Positions 25,143 through 33,022 of a stretch of 54,338 nt of DNA are shown here, piece by piece; within the stretch, counting starts at the first letter, position 1; each line of letters starts with the position of its first letter. The notes beneath the pieces are model-generated. The model made no database searches. It was not told where the DNA came from and was given only the letters and a program-made list of their open reading frames with translations. The position numbers and the translations under genes were made by a program. Source of the stretch: a virus; IMG/VR virus record IMGVR_UViG_3300017963_000063, positions 1-54,338 of that record; one strand, given 5' to 3'.

Positions 25143-28124
25143 GTGCCGAGCCTGCTGGAACAGTTAGAACTCGGGGCCAACTCGATTTCGCGGGCCGACC
25201 TGGACTCACTCACCCGGCTGATCCAAGACCCCGATTCCGTGTCGCTGGACGACCATCGCACTGTCGCCGAACGGCTTGGACTTCACGGTGGCTTTTTGGC
25301 GGCGGCGGTCAACGTGTTCGCCGACCCCAAAATCTGGATCGCCGCTTTGTATAGCCGCGTCTTCCCGACGGCGGCCTTCGTGACCGGGCGCATCCCAAAG
25401 CACTTCGTAGGGTATGCCAATGAGTTTACCGGCATCTCTGCGCTTTGGCGCCCGATTACGTCGATGTTCAACGGGACCAACATCCCCCGGATGGAGGCCC
25501 TCTATCTAGAGCGTATGCAGGCGGTCACCAAGATCGGTAACCGCATGTTCGATAAGACGCGGACCCGGCCCAATTGGGCAAACGAGAAGGAGGTGGTCTC
25601 GCACCTGATGGAAGGTCAGCCGCACCCAATGGCAACGGCCGAACTGCGCTCGTTAGCCGGGTCGCTACGCGAGGACATGAACCACCTCTACAAGTTTCTC
25701 TCGCAAGCCCACCGGGTTACTGGTGGATTCGACGAGGGTGAGGCTATCGTTGCTGCGTCATCCCGGCCGTATACGAAGGCCGAAGCCCCGCGGTATCTGC
25801 GAGACTACTTGCCGCACATCCCAATCACTCACACCGACAGCATCTTCGAGCCGGGCGGACGTGAGGCCCTGGCCCGAATGACCCGGAATTCCGAGATCGC
25901 GGCACTGGCCAAAGCGGGGGCCGACCCCAACAAGGTGTGGACTGCCCGACAGAGCAACCAACTACATAGTGACTTCAACCGCTACCAGCAGTTCTTGGAG
26001 GCCGGTGGTGCAAGGTTCTTCAGCCCGCACCTGCTTCGCCGCACCCGGAATATCCCACTGACCAGCCAGATGGGCGGGCAATACTTCGTCACCGATCTGG
26101 ACATCATTTTGCAGAAGTACGTCCACTCGGTGGCCCGCACCTATGCGCTGAACGCTCCGCTGTTCAATACGGAACGACTCAAGATCACCGTGCCGGGCAT
26201 CAAGTCTCCCACCAACGAGCCCTTGATGGTCCAGATAATGAACGAGGGCTTGGCCCACTCCGGGGCTAAGTTCGAGCGGTTTCAGGTAGCCGGTCAGTTC
26301 AATAGGGACGGCACCCCGGTTCTGCGTGAGCGGCTGGTCGATAAGGGCAGTATCTGGCGGATGATGGGCCTGAAAATCCTGTCTCGGAACCTCAAGGGCA
26401 TGTCCAGTATGGACGAGGTTCTGTTTGGCGATGGCTTCGGGACCATGTTCAACAAGGCCCACGACAAGATACGGGGGCTCGTTGGCCGCGGGCAGGAGGA
26501 GCAACTTGCCCATGCGTTGGACAACCTTCGGGCGAAGGGCACCTACCGAAGCGTAGCCAACGGCTTGACCAGCTACTTCTACGCCAATATCGCGGGGCTC
26601 AACCCCTGGTTTGCGTTGCAGAACACTTTGCAGCCTATCATCGGGACTATCCCCGGCCTCGGCATCGGCTCAACCATGCTGGGCGCCAGGGACTTGGGAG
26701 CCAGGATGCCGGCATTCGTCCGGGCCACGCAGCGGCATCTTAAAGCGTCACTGGGCACTCAGACGGACTTGGCACGTATTCCTGTCGCTGGCCGTCCGGT
26801 GGACGCCATGCGCAAAATGCGCGAATCGCTGGCCAAAGCCTACGAGGACGTGTTCCCAGAGGTGGCGCGTCAGGGCCTTCGGGTTGACCCGCGGTTGTAT
26901 GATGTGAATGAGAACATCCTGCTTAGCCGCGGCGCACGCACCTACGACGAATTAGTCAAGTTCTCATTGGCCCCGTTCACGACAACTGAGTCGGTTAACC
27001 AGTTGCTGACTTTCTTCGCCAGCAAGCGGGCACTGCGTAGGGCCATCAAGACAGGCGAGTACGAGTTGCCGAAAGACTTGCCTGAGTCGGCGATAGATGA
27101 CTACCTCAATATGGAGGCTGGCATCACGGTCAACAACCTTCAGTTCCGGCCGAGCCCAGGGTCCAAGACCATCCTGCAAAACTATCTGCCGGCCCCGTTT
27201 CGGATGTTCAGCACGTTCCCCATTCGCCTGCTGAACTCGTTTGCCGAAAGCACTGTCCGCGGGGCAATGACCCAGGAGCAACTCAGTAACGCTTCGGCCC
27301 TGCGAGCCGTCATGTCGCCGCTGTCGTCCACCCGCCAGGATTGGCAAAAGCTGCTGTCGTTGGGTACGGGGCGGAATTTGGGGACGTTGGCGCGAACCTA
27401 TATGTACTCTCAGGTTGCCATCAACGGTGCCCGCGAGGTGCTGGGCGTGGATGTAGGGGAGTCGCTGGGCTTGCTGGTCCCTTTCGAGAGCATCGCCGAT
27501 GGGCGGGCGTTCTTCGGCCTGGCCCCGATACCGCCGATTGCGTCTACGGCCGTTGACATCGTGAAAGCCACCACGACCAGAGACATTCGCCGCTTGCAGC
27601 CGATGTACCTGCCGGGGTACGGCCCGATTCCGATCCCGAAAACCTTGTTCCCCGGAGGGGTGGCCACGGCCAGGGCGATTCGGGCCTTCCAGCAGTACAA
27701 GCCGGATACCGGGGGGTTTGTGGATGCCGATGAGCGCCTGATGTACTACGGCAACGACACGGACCTAATCCTGGGCATGATGGGCATCCCGCTAGACAAA
27801 AACCGCCGATTGCGGGAACATCTCGACATAGTGGCATCGAACCGCCGCTCGATTCGGCAATATCGCCGGGAGTTTGCAATGGCGAGGCTGAATTACGACA
27901 CGGCCAAGATGCAGAAGGTTGCGGCGGCGTTTGGCAAGGCGTATCCAGACATGCCGCCCTTGACCCTCAGCGACCAGGACATGAGGCGGTATCGCGAGAG
28001 CGCGCAAGTGCCGGCTATCACAAGGATGCTGAGGACGATGGGCGAAACCGGCAGGTTTCTGGAATACGATATTTACGAAGTGGACCCTGCGCTTGTCTCA
28101 CCGCCAGCGCTTGGAGGGCTGTAA
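25143..28124 (+). CDS. Large ejection-type internal protein
   Basis: 993 residues, GTG start. Almost entirely helical with repeated hydrophobic patches (e.g. LHGGFLAAAVNVFADPKIWI near residue 50 and 'NPWFALQNTLQPIIGTIPG' near 500) but no clear signal sequence. Podoviruses encode a protein of about this size that is ejected to form a channel across the periplasm (T7 gp16-like role). No transglycosylase motif was visible to me. Position downstream of three smaller helical proteins supports this role, which remains inference. Confidence 0.55.
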   Translation: MPSLLEQLELGANSISRADLDSLTRLIQDPDSVSLDDHRTVAERLGLHGGFLAAAVNVFADPKIWIAALYSRVFPTAAFVTGRIPKHFVGYANEFTGISALWRPITSMFNGTNIPRMEALYLERMQAVTKIGNRMFDKTRTRPNWANEKEVVSHLMEGQPHPMATAELRSLAGSLREDMNHLYKFLSQAHRVTGGFDEGEAIVAASSRPYTKAEAPRYLRDYLPHIPITHTDSIFEPGGREALARMTRNSEIAALAKAGADPNKVWTARQSNQLHSDFNRYQQFLEAGGARFFSPHLLRRTRNIPLTSQMGGQYFVTDLDIILQKYVHSVARTYALNAPLFNTERLKITVPGIKSPTNEPLMVQIMNEGLAHSGAKFERFQVAGQFNRDGTPVLRERLVDKGSIWRMMGLKILSRNLKGMSSMDEVLFGDGFGTMFNKAHDKIRGLVGRGQEEQLAHALDNLRAKGTYRSVANGLTSYFYANIAGLNPWFALQNTLQPIIGTIPGLGIGSTMLGARDLGARMPAFVRATQRHLKASLGTQTDLARIPVAGRPVDAMRKMRESLAKAYEDVFPEVARQGLRVDPRLYDVNENILLSRGARTYDELVKFSLAPFTTTESVNQLLTFFASKRALRRAIKTGEYELPKDLPESAIDDYLNMEAGITVNNLQFRPSPGSKTILQNYLPAPFRMFSTFPIRLLNSFAESTVRGAMTQEQLSNASALRAVMSPLSSTRQDWQKLLSLGTGRNLGTLARTYMYSQVAINGAREVLGVDVGESLGLLVPFESIADGRAFFGLAPIPPIASTAVDIVKATTTRDIRRLQPMYLPGYGPIPIPKTLFPGGVATARAIRAFQQYKPDTGGFVDADERLMYYGNDTDLILGMMGIPLDKNRRLREHLDIVASNRRSIRQYRREFAMARLNYDTAKMQKVAAAFGKAYPDMPPLTLSDQDMRRYRESAQVPAITRMLRTMGETGRFLEYDIYEVDPALVSPPALGGL

Positions 28125-28411
28125 TGGCCAAGGCCAGCATCACGCTCCAGAAGGAAGTCCCGGCCGTTATAGAAACACCCGCCGGGCTGGTCACCGTGAC
28201 TTGTCATTCGGGAAAGCGTGTTACCGTTGAATACCCCGGCATGTTGTCCGTGGTGCGTAAGAGCAGTATGGATATTGACGGCAAGTTCCTGTCCGTCGTG
28301 GACGGCAAAGCGAAGCCCAAGTTTAAACTACTGACCCCGATTACTGACGGCGATGGCCTGCTGGTCGGGCTGGAAGAACCGGGTGTGTTTCAAGTGGGAG
28401 AAGTACAATGA
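28124..28411 (+). CDS. Small beta protein of the tail module
   Basis: 95 residues with beta-strand character (TPAGLVTVTCHSGKRVTVEY), overlapping the stop of the large ejection-type gene by one base and the next gene by four. Probably a structural protein of the spike or fibre complex. No family recognised. Confidence 0.5.
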   Translation: MAKASITLQKEVPAVIETPAGLVTVTCHSGKRVTVEYPGMLSVVRKSSMDIDGKFLSVVDGKAKPKFKLLTPITDGDGLLVGLEEPGVFQVGEVQ

Positions 28412-29250
28412 CAATACCGAGCGCAGATTTGGTGCCGCAGTGGCGCAAGGCCCGGCTCGCCACGACCAATGATACGGTTATCACGGACTACGACGCTGGG
28501 GACTTTGACGTAGACAAAGCCGTAAAGGTGCTGCCGTACCCGGCTATCGCGTTGCGTGTTCTCGGGACGGATGCTGACGGTGAGGCCGCTACCATTACGA
28601 TTTCTGGCTGGGGGTACGCACATTCGGGCGATGCCGCCAAGGTTCCGGGGCATCAGCTATGGAAGGGCACGGTAACGCTGGGCGGGAAGTCGTACACTGG
28701 CTGCGAGGCGCTGGCCGAAGATTCCACCGACACCACAACCTACTACGAAGCTGAATCGTGGAACGCCAGCGTATCTGGCGGACACAACGCCGCAGGCGTT
28801 CGCGTATACGGAGGCGCCAATCACTTCGAGCAGGCGATAATGCTTCTGCCTACGCTCGGGTACGCCTGGATCATGCTGGAAGTCTCGGGTATGTCGATGG
28901 CAACCACCGGCATCCTATGGCGCCCTCTTACCGCCGAGCAAGTTCCGCCCGACATCAACACCGATCGCGAGGCAACGCCGGTTGCCGCGACGATTGCGGT
29001 GGCCGCTGGGCCGACCGCAACCGCTTTGGTGGCCAGCCCGACGTGGGCGCAGTCAGTGACCATCCAGGCCCGCAACACTAATACCGCCACGCTTTGGGTC
29101 GGCGACAGTTCGGCCGCAGCCAATAAGGGTCATGGCCTGCAGCCGGGTGATAGTTTGACGATTACTCGCCGCACGAATCTCAATCTAATCTACATCAATG
29201 GCACGGCCGCAGAGGATGCCGACCTGTTCTACCTGAAGGAAGGTTCCTAA
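28408..29250 (+). CDS. Beta-rich tail or fibre protein
   Basis: 280 residues, Thr/Ala/Gly-rich with regular strands and no signal. The C-terminal 90 residues include 'TVAAGPTATAL'-like and 'SVTIQARNTNTATLWVGDS' segments, which resemble beta-sandwich capsid-decoration or fibre domains. It lies next to the beta-helix spike gene with a one-base overlap (TAATGG). Likely a tail appendage component. Confidence 0.5.
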   Translation: MTIPSADLVPQWRKARLATTNDTVITDYDAGDFDVDKAVKVLPYPAIALRVLGTDADGEAATITISGWGYAHSGDAAKVPGHQLWKGTVTLGGKSYTGCEALAEDSTDTTTYYEAESWNASVSGGHNAAGVRVYGGANHFEQAIMLLPTLGYAWIMLEVSGMSMATTGILWRPLTAEQVPPDINTDREATPVAATIAVAAGPTATALVASPTWAQSVTIQARNTNTATLWVGDSSAAANKGHGLQPGDSLTITRRTNLNLIYINGTAAEDADLFYLKEGS

Positions 29251-30014
29251 TGGCTACGCGGACGATTACCAAGGCCGAAGGCGTGGCGGACGTGAACAGT
29301 TGGGAATACGCCTTCAAGAACCAGGCGGACGGCGACGTGTTCAACGTCACAGCCGATCTAACATTTGTCACCGACAACCTTGCCAACGGCAAGGGCAGCA
29401 TCATGTGGGAGTTGAACACCAACACCACGATCCAAACCGATGGCCCCCTGCGTGTCGTCGACTTTGGTGGCATGTACTACTTACGCAGCAACGGCCAGGC
29501 TGCCGGCACGACCATTACCATCGACGACCTGCACCTCAAGAATGGCGAACCCGGCAAGGATTTGGTTGTCTGGATAACTAATAGCGGCGCGATCACGGCC
29601 ACTATGACGGATTGCATTGTCTCGGGCGCCGATCAGATCGGAATTCAGGTTACCCAGCAACTTTCCACAAACCACGCCTTGTCGGTTGCGTTGACGCGGG
29701 TGACGAGTTCTGGCAATGGGTACAACGGGCTGGCGGTTACTAACAGCGAATCAGTCAACGCCGTCGATGCCGTGGTAGCATGTACCGACTGCAACTTCAC
29801 GGGCAACGGATATAGCGGCATAATTGCCGCCCAGGAGCATGGGGTCTATATAAGCCACGATGGTTCTGCCGGCAAAATCATCTTTTCAGCATCCGGCGGG
29901 CGCATCGCAGGCAATAAGGGCGACCCGATTTATACTGACGCAGGTAGCGGAACGATTGAGATACCGACGTTCTCCGGCGTCAAGATCAACGATGTCCGTC
30001 AGGTCACTATGTGA
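29250..30014 (+). CDS. Right-handed beta-helix protein, probable tailspike
   Basis: 254 residues. From about residue 70 the sequence follows the short-repeat rhythm of a parallel beta-helix: 'TTITIDDLHLKNGEPGK', 'AITATMTDCIVSGADQIGIQ', 'LSVALTRVTSSGNGYNGLAV', 'VACTDCNFTGNGYSGIIA' and a final capped strand. Pectate-lyase-like helices of this kind form receptor-binding or polysaccharide-degrading tailspikes. The protein is short for a spike, so it could be a stub or a partner of the preceding gene. No catalytic residues can be assigned. It overlaps the following gene out of frame by 23 bases. Confidence 0.65.
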   Translation: MATRTITKAEGVADVNSWEYAFKNQADGDVFNVTADLTFVTDNLANGKGSIMWELNTNTTIQTDGPLRVVDFGGMYYLRSNGQAAGTTITIDDLHLKNGEPGKDLVVWITNSGAITATMTDCIVSGADQIGIQVTQQLSTNHALSVALTRVTSSGNGYNGLAVTNSESVNAVDAVVACTDCNFTGNGYSGIIAAQEHGVYISHDGSAGKIIFSASGGRIAGNKGDPIYTDAGSGTIEIPTFSGVKINDVRQVTM

Positions 30015-30273
30015 CGGGTGCGGAGCGTGCTGTCTGCATGCGGGCGACCCCCCTTTTGGGCACAATGATTGGCTGCGCGTGCCGCGGGCTGTGCAAAACG
30101 AATTGAACGCAATGAGGCGGGATGCCCCGCCAGGCCAGGTCAACAACCCCTGTCACTGGTTACAGCCGGATGGTGGATGCCAGCACCACGAGCACCGCCC
30201 TGATCTGTGCCGCGAGTTTGAGGTCGGGGGTGCTGCCTGCCTTAAATGCCGCTGGGAACACGGCAGCCACTAG
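29992..30273 (+). CDS. YkgJ-type CxxCxxCC zinc/iron-binding protein
   Basis: 93 residues. The signature 'CDGCGACC' near the start and a later 'CREF...CLKCR' agree with the Pfam CxxCxxCC (YkgJ) family of small metal-chelating proteins, usually ~85-120 residues. The role of the family is not established. The start overlaps the spike gene in another frame by 23 bases. It is the last gene before the promoter-containing gap at 30274-30364. Confidence 0.65.
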   Translation: MSVRSLCDGCGACCLHAGDPPFGHNDWLRVPRAVQNELNAMRRDAPPGQVNNPCHWLQPDGGCQHHEHRPDLCREFEVGGAACLKCRWEHGSH

Positions 30274-30313
30274 GCCCAGTTGTTGGTTTTCCCCAAAAAT
30301 CCCCAAAATCCGC

Positions 30314-30342
30314 TTGACCGCTCCCAGCCCGTGGTGTAGGTT
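30314..30342 (+). promoter_or_regulatory. Sigma70-type promoter before accessory genes
   Basis: TTGACC (30314-30319), a 17-base spacer and TAGGTT (30337-30342), with start expected near 30349. Two copies of TCCCCAAAA lie just upstream (about 30294-30312), giving an A-rich UP-element-like stretch. The -10 (TAGGTT) resembles that of the promoter at 35035-35063 (TAGGCT). It lies in the only gap between the virion module and the small accessory genes. Confidence 0.55.
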
Positions 30343-30364
30343 GTAGGGCGAAAGGCGGTGAAGC

Positions 30365-30559
30365 ATGTCAGAAGAACTACACGGCAAGACGCACACGGGG
30401 ACGGTGCTGGATCGGCTACAGGCCGACATTTTCGGCATTGCGCGGGCTCGGCAGAAGCTGGCCGATCTGGACCAGGCGATTGCCGGGACTGCTGCGATCC
30501 GCGATCAGCTCCGTGACGTGAATACCCGGCTTCAGGACGAGGAGCAGTCCGATGGCTAA
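30365..30559 (+). CDS. Small coiled-coil protein
   Basis: 64 residues; first gene after the promoter at 30314-30342. Residues about 15-60 form one helix with heptad spacing (LDRLQADIFGIARARQKLAD). It overlaps the next gene by 8 bases. Unknown function; a dimeric adaptor is plausible. Confidence 0.5.
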   Translation: MSEELHGKTHTGTVLDRLQADIFGIARARQKLADLDQAIAGTAAIRDQLRDVNTRLQDEEQSDG

Positions 30560-30851
30560 GTCTCAGCAAGTGACAGTGCCGATGGAATACCCGGCCTTTT
30601 GCGCTGGCGATCCGATCCTGGCCACGGCCACGGGGGACGCACGGCTAACGCCCACGCAGATCGTTGTGGAGAACGTGCACTCAATGGAGCGGCTCCACCG
30701 CAGCGCTCCTAGAAGCGAGCCGTCTTACAGCAAGCGTGTTCCGCTCCGTTTCAATCGGCAGACGGGAATGGAAATCCCACGTCGTCACCTGAACCGTGGC
30801 TGGCGACTCGCGGAAGGCTGGCGTAACGCTGTGGAGCTCCCCCATGCCTGA
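30552..30851 (+). CDS. Unknown small basic protein
   Basis: 99 residues overlapping its neighbours by 8 bases on each side, so probably translated in series. Basic, with 'PSYSKRVPLRFNRQTGMEIP' in the middle. No domain recognised and no membrane segment. Confidence 0.45.
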   Translation: MAKSQQVTVPMEYPAFCAGDPILATATGDARLTPTQIVVENVHSMERLHRSAPRSEPSYSKRVPLRFNRQTGMEIPRRHLNRGWRLAEGWRNAVELPHA

Positions 30852-31176
30852 TCTTCCAGACCTACCGCTAGACCCGCCGGAGGAGCGCCCCATCAAGTGG
30901 CCCGGAGAACGCGAGCAGCTGTGCGACCAGTGCGGGAACGGCGAAGCGCTGCGAGCCTGCTACAAGTGCGGCATGTTCTGCTGCCTGGAGTGCCTGAGCG
31001 AGGGCGAGCTTCATTTGTGCCGCGACTGCGAGGGGCTGACGGGGCATACGCTCATAGCATCGCTCCTGGCTGCACGGGACAGGGAGTTTCGGCAGGGTGG
31101 TGCGTTGACCGCGACCGTCGTGGATCGCGTGTTTGCTGGTTGGGAGAAGGACGATGCTGGCGAAGGCCGAGTATGA
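30844..31176 (+). CDS. B-box/treble-clef-like zinc protein
   Basis: 110 residues from ATG 30844. Eight cysteines in the arrangement C-x2-C-x9-C-x2-C-x4-C-x2-C-...-C-x2-C around residues 27-62 (CDQC, CYKC, CLEC, CRDC) suggest two zinc sites of a B-box or similar treble-clef finger. The C-terminal 45 residues are helical. It overlaps the following gene. Possible protein- or nucleic-acid-binding adaptor; role unknown. Confidence 0.55.
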   Translation: MPDLPDLPLDPPEERPIKWPGEREQLCDQCGNGEALRACYKCGMFCCLECLSEGELHLCRDCEGLTGHTLIASLLAARDREFRQGGALTATVVDRVFAGWEKDDAGEGRV

Positions 31177-31633
31177 CGCAATCGTAGACGCCGCCGAGCG
31201 TGCTGACGCGTGCAGCGAGGCTATTGCCTGGGCGCGTAAGCGGCAGCGCACCGTGGCGGAACTGTCGCCCGAGTGGGCGTACTGGCTGCGCCGCTTCTGT
31301 TCGGACCTGCCGGAAGAGGTTAAGCGCGCGGCCGAGGCCAAGGCGCTGACCGAGCCAGAGTGGGCGTACTGGCTGCGCTGCTTCTGTTCGGACCTGCCGG
31401 AAGGGGTCAAGCGCGCAGCCGAGGCTAAGGCGCTGACCGAGCCAGAGTGGGCCTGCTGGCTGCGCCGCTCCTGTTCGGACCTGCCGGAAGAGGTTAAGCG
31501 CGCAGCCGAGGCTAAGGCGCTGACCAAGCCGAAGTGGGCGTACTTGCTGCGCCGCTCCTGTTCGGGCCTGCCGGAAGAGGTCAAGCGCGCGGCCGAGGCC
31601 GAACACGCCGCCCTCGCGCCGGAGGCTGAGTGA
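31154..31633 (+). CDS. Protein of tandem 29-residue helical repeats
   Basis: 159 residues. After ~39 residues come three complete near-identical 29-residue units (E/K-WAYWLR..CSDLPEEVKRAAE pattern ending AKALTEP) and a partial fourth. Each unit predicts two short helices joined by SDLPEE, which would stack as an alpha-solenoid. Start chosen at ATG 31154, with GGAG upstream; 31133 is an alternative. The high identity between units points to recent expansion by slippage or recombination. Protein binding is the usual role of such folds; the partner is unknown. Confidence 0.6.
   Translation: MLAKAEYDAIVDAAERADACSEAIAWARKRQRTVAELSPEWAYWLRRFCSDLPEEVKRAAEAKALTEPEWAYWLRCFCSDLPEGVKRAAEAKALTEPEWACWLRRSCSDLPEEVKRAAEAKALTKPKWAYLLRRSCSGLPEEVKRAAEAEHAALAPEAE
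31271..31602 (+). repeat. 87-bp tandem repeats, 3.8 copies
   Basis: Units begin at 31271, 31358, 31445 and 31532. The first three are complete; the fourth diverges after about 70 bases. The unit length is a multiple of three and keeps the reading frame of the gene at 31154-31633. Copy number could vary between related phages. Confidence 0.85.
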
Positions 31634-31893
31634 TGGGGGCACAGTATCCACCCAACGTGAACTGCCCGCGGTGCAACGCCGCGCTGGATGCATACTGGCC
31701 ATACGCTAACGCCGCAGATCGGTTCGCACTGCTGATCGGTGCAACTGGTTTCCCCTTAGTCGATTGCGAAACGGTGCGCCGGCAACTGAAAGAGGCTGCG
31801 GATGAAACGGATTGGACTGTACGCCAAGCGTGTGCGCGCTTCGACGATCTTGTTGAACAGGACTTGCGGGCCGTGATAGCCAAGGCCCCATAA
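31633..31893 (+). CDS. Small protein with CxxC knuckle
   Basis: 86 residues. 'CPRC' near residue 11 may be half a zinc knuckle; the rest is helical with an acidic end. ATG 31633 overlaps the preceding TGA; GTG at 31630 is an alternative. It is the last gene before the regulatory element preceding the methyltransferase. Confidence 0.45.
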   Translation: MGAQYPPNVNCPRCNAALDAYWPYANAADRFALLIGATGFPLVDCETVRRQLKEAADETDWTVRQACARFDDLVEQDLRAVIAKAP

Positions 31894-31896
31894 GCG

Positions 31897-31926
31897 GACT
31901 TATGTGTCCTAAATTATTCGGACGCA
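31897..31926 (+). promoter_or_regulatory. Conserved intergenic element A, copy 1
   Basis: The sequence TTATGTGTCCTA with a following AT-rich part and GGACG closely matches the gap at 33733-33761 (TTATGTGTC-T-TA..., then TTATA and GGACG). Both lie immediately upstream of a gene start. It may be a phage-specific promoter or operator; no clear sigma70 boxes. Confidence 0.45.
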
Positions 31927-31927
31927 G

Positions 31928-32980
31928 ATGAATGAGTTGGCACTATTTACAGGCGTTGGTGGTGGACTTCTCGGAACCCGACTTCTCGGCTGGCGATGCG
32001 TCTGCGCCGTGGAAATCGAACCGTACTGCCGGGAAGTCCTCCTGCGGCGCCAGCGGGACGGTATGCTTGACCTGTTTCCGATCTGGGACGACATCCGAAC
32101 CTTCGACGGCAGACCCTGGCGTGGCCTCGTGGATATCGTCACTGGCGGCTTCCCGTGCCAGCCGTTCAGCGTTGCAGGCCAGCGACGTGGCGAAGATGAC
32201 GAACGCAATATGTGGCCCGAAACCATCCGAGTCATTCGCGAAGTGGGACCGCGATTCGCGCTGCTGGAGAACGTACCAGGGCTGCTTGTTCACCCGTACT
32301 TTGGAACCATACTCGGAGACCTGGCCGAGAGCGGGTATCGCGTTCGATGGGATTGTATCCCTGCGTCAGCCGTTGGCGCCCCGCACATCAGGGACCGTCT
32401 GTTCATACTCGCCCGATGGAGCGGAGGTGCCGCCAGCGCCGAGTTCGGAAGTGTACTGGCCAACCCCCGACGCGACGGGCAGCAACACGCTGGAGAACCG
32501 GCACTGCCACGACAGGATACGCCCGACGCTGGGGAAGGCTGCGAGGATGTGGCCAACGCCGCGAGCTCGGGATGCAGGAGGAGCGCTTGCCGGCAGCAAG
32601 GCCACGATAAACGAGGTGGGCCGAATGGTCCGTCCAAGCGGGCAGGACTTCAGCGTGCCGTTGTGCGAAGCGGTGAAGATGTGGCCGACCCCAACGAGCG
32701 GGGACGGGCTGGCAACGGCTGTCTCGCGCCTCCTCCCGACGATGACGGCGCGAGACAGCCGAACGATCAAGGGCAACGTGCCACCGCCGAACCATCAGGG
32801 CGGGGTATCGTTGACGCAGACAATCGCCTCTCCGCAGCAGAGTGGTGGCCTGAACCCGCCGTGGGTCGAGTGGCTGATGGGGTTCCCCATCGGGTGGACC
32901 GACTTAAGGGACTTGGCAATGCCCAGGTTCCAGCAGTGGTTAGAGCAGTTTGGGAACTGATGGGCAACGTCCGACAATAG
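31928..32980 (+). CDS. C5-cytosine DNA methyltransferase
   Basis: 350 residues with the ordered motifs of the Dcm family: motif I 'LALFTGVGGG' (residues ~4-13), motif IV with catalytic Cys77 in 'GGFPCQPFS', motif VI 'ENV' (114-116), motif VIII-like 'GAPHIRDRLFIL', and motif X 'GLGNAQVPAV' near the C-terminus. Between them (about 165-300) is a variable target-recognition region with three 'V-A-N/D-P/A' segments. It would methylate cytosine C5 in double-stranded DNA, probably protecting phage DNA. Its frame is open from end to end; a second frame is open over almost the same DNA (31932-32960). Confidence 0.9.
   Translation: MNELALFTGVGGGLLGTRLLGWRCVCAVEIEPYCREVLLRRQRDGMLDLFPIWDDIRTFDGRPWRGLVDIVTGGFPCQPFSVAGQRRGEDDERNMWPETIRVIREVGPRFALLENVPGLLVHPYFGTILGDLAESGYRVRWDCIPASAVGAPHIRDRLFILARWSGGAASAEFGSVLANPRRDGQQHAGEPALPRQDTPDAGEGCEDVANAASSGCRRSACRQQGHDKRGGPNGPSKRAGLQRAVVRSGEDVADPNERGRAGNGCLAPPPDDDGARQPNDQGQRATAEPSGRGIVDADNRLSAAEWWPEPAVGRVADGVPHRVDRLKGLGNAQVPAVVRAVWELMGNVRQ
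31932..32960 (+). CDS. Second, overlapping frame inside the methyltransferase gene
   Basis: 342 codons open in the +1 frame, starting at an ATG four bases after the methyltransferase ATG (ATGAATG) and ending 20 bases before its stop. It is not random in character: it begins MSWHYLQ, has 'YSETWPRAGI' then 'PLAPRTSGT', three spaced WPTP words (VYWPTPDATG, MWPTPRARDA, MWPTPTSGDG), and ends 'LNPPWVEWLMGFPIGWTDL'. I recall these strings as a recurrent phage protein, often labelled methyltransferase. That could mean real dual coding or repeated mis-annotation of the same +1 frame. Expression is unproven. Confidence 0.45.
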   Translation: MSWHYLQALVVDFSEPDFSAGDASAPWKSNRTAGKSSCGASGTVCLTCFRSGTTSEPSTADPGVASWISSLAASRASRSALQASDVAKMTNAICGPKPSESFAKWDRDSRCWRTYQGCLFTRTLEPYSETWPRAGIAFDGIVSLRQPLAPRTSGTVCSYSPDGAEVPPAPSSEVYWPTPDATGSNTLENRHCHDRIRPTLGKAARMWPTPRARDAGGALAGSKATINEVGRMVRPSGQDFSVPLCEAVKMWPTPTSGDGLATAVSRLLPTMTARDSRTIKGNVPPPNHQGGVSLTQTIASPQQSGGLNPPWVEWLMGFPIGWTDLRDLAMPRFQQWLEQFGN

Positions 32981-32992
32981 AGGCTAAGTTGC
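32966..32992 (+). promoter_or_regulatory. Conserved intergenic element B, copy 1
   Basis: 27 bases beginning AACGTCCGA and ending TAAGTTGC match 34199-34225 at 20 of 27 positions with the same spacing and no gap. The centre contains AGAGGCTA, a word that recurs in other gene-upstream gaps. It overlaps the very end of the methyltransferase gene and precedes the nucleotidyltransferase-like gene. Confidence 0.45.
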
Positions 32993-33022
32993 ATGAACTC
33001 ACACGCCGCAGGAGTAGCCACA

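Noticed and set aside
30868-31702. Two long leftward repeat-containing frames
   Set aside because: They are the antisense readings of the 87-bp repeats. The rightward gene has the start signal and operon context.
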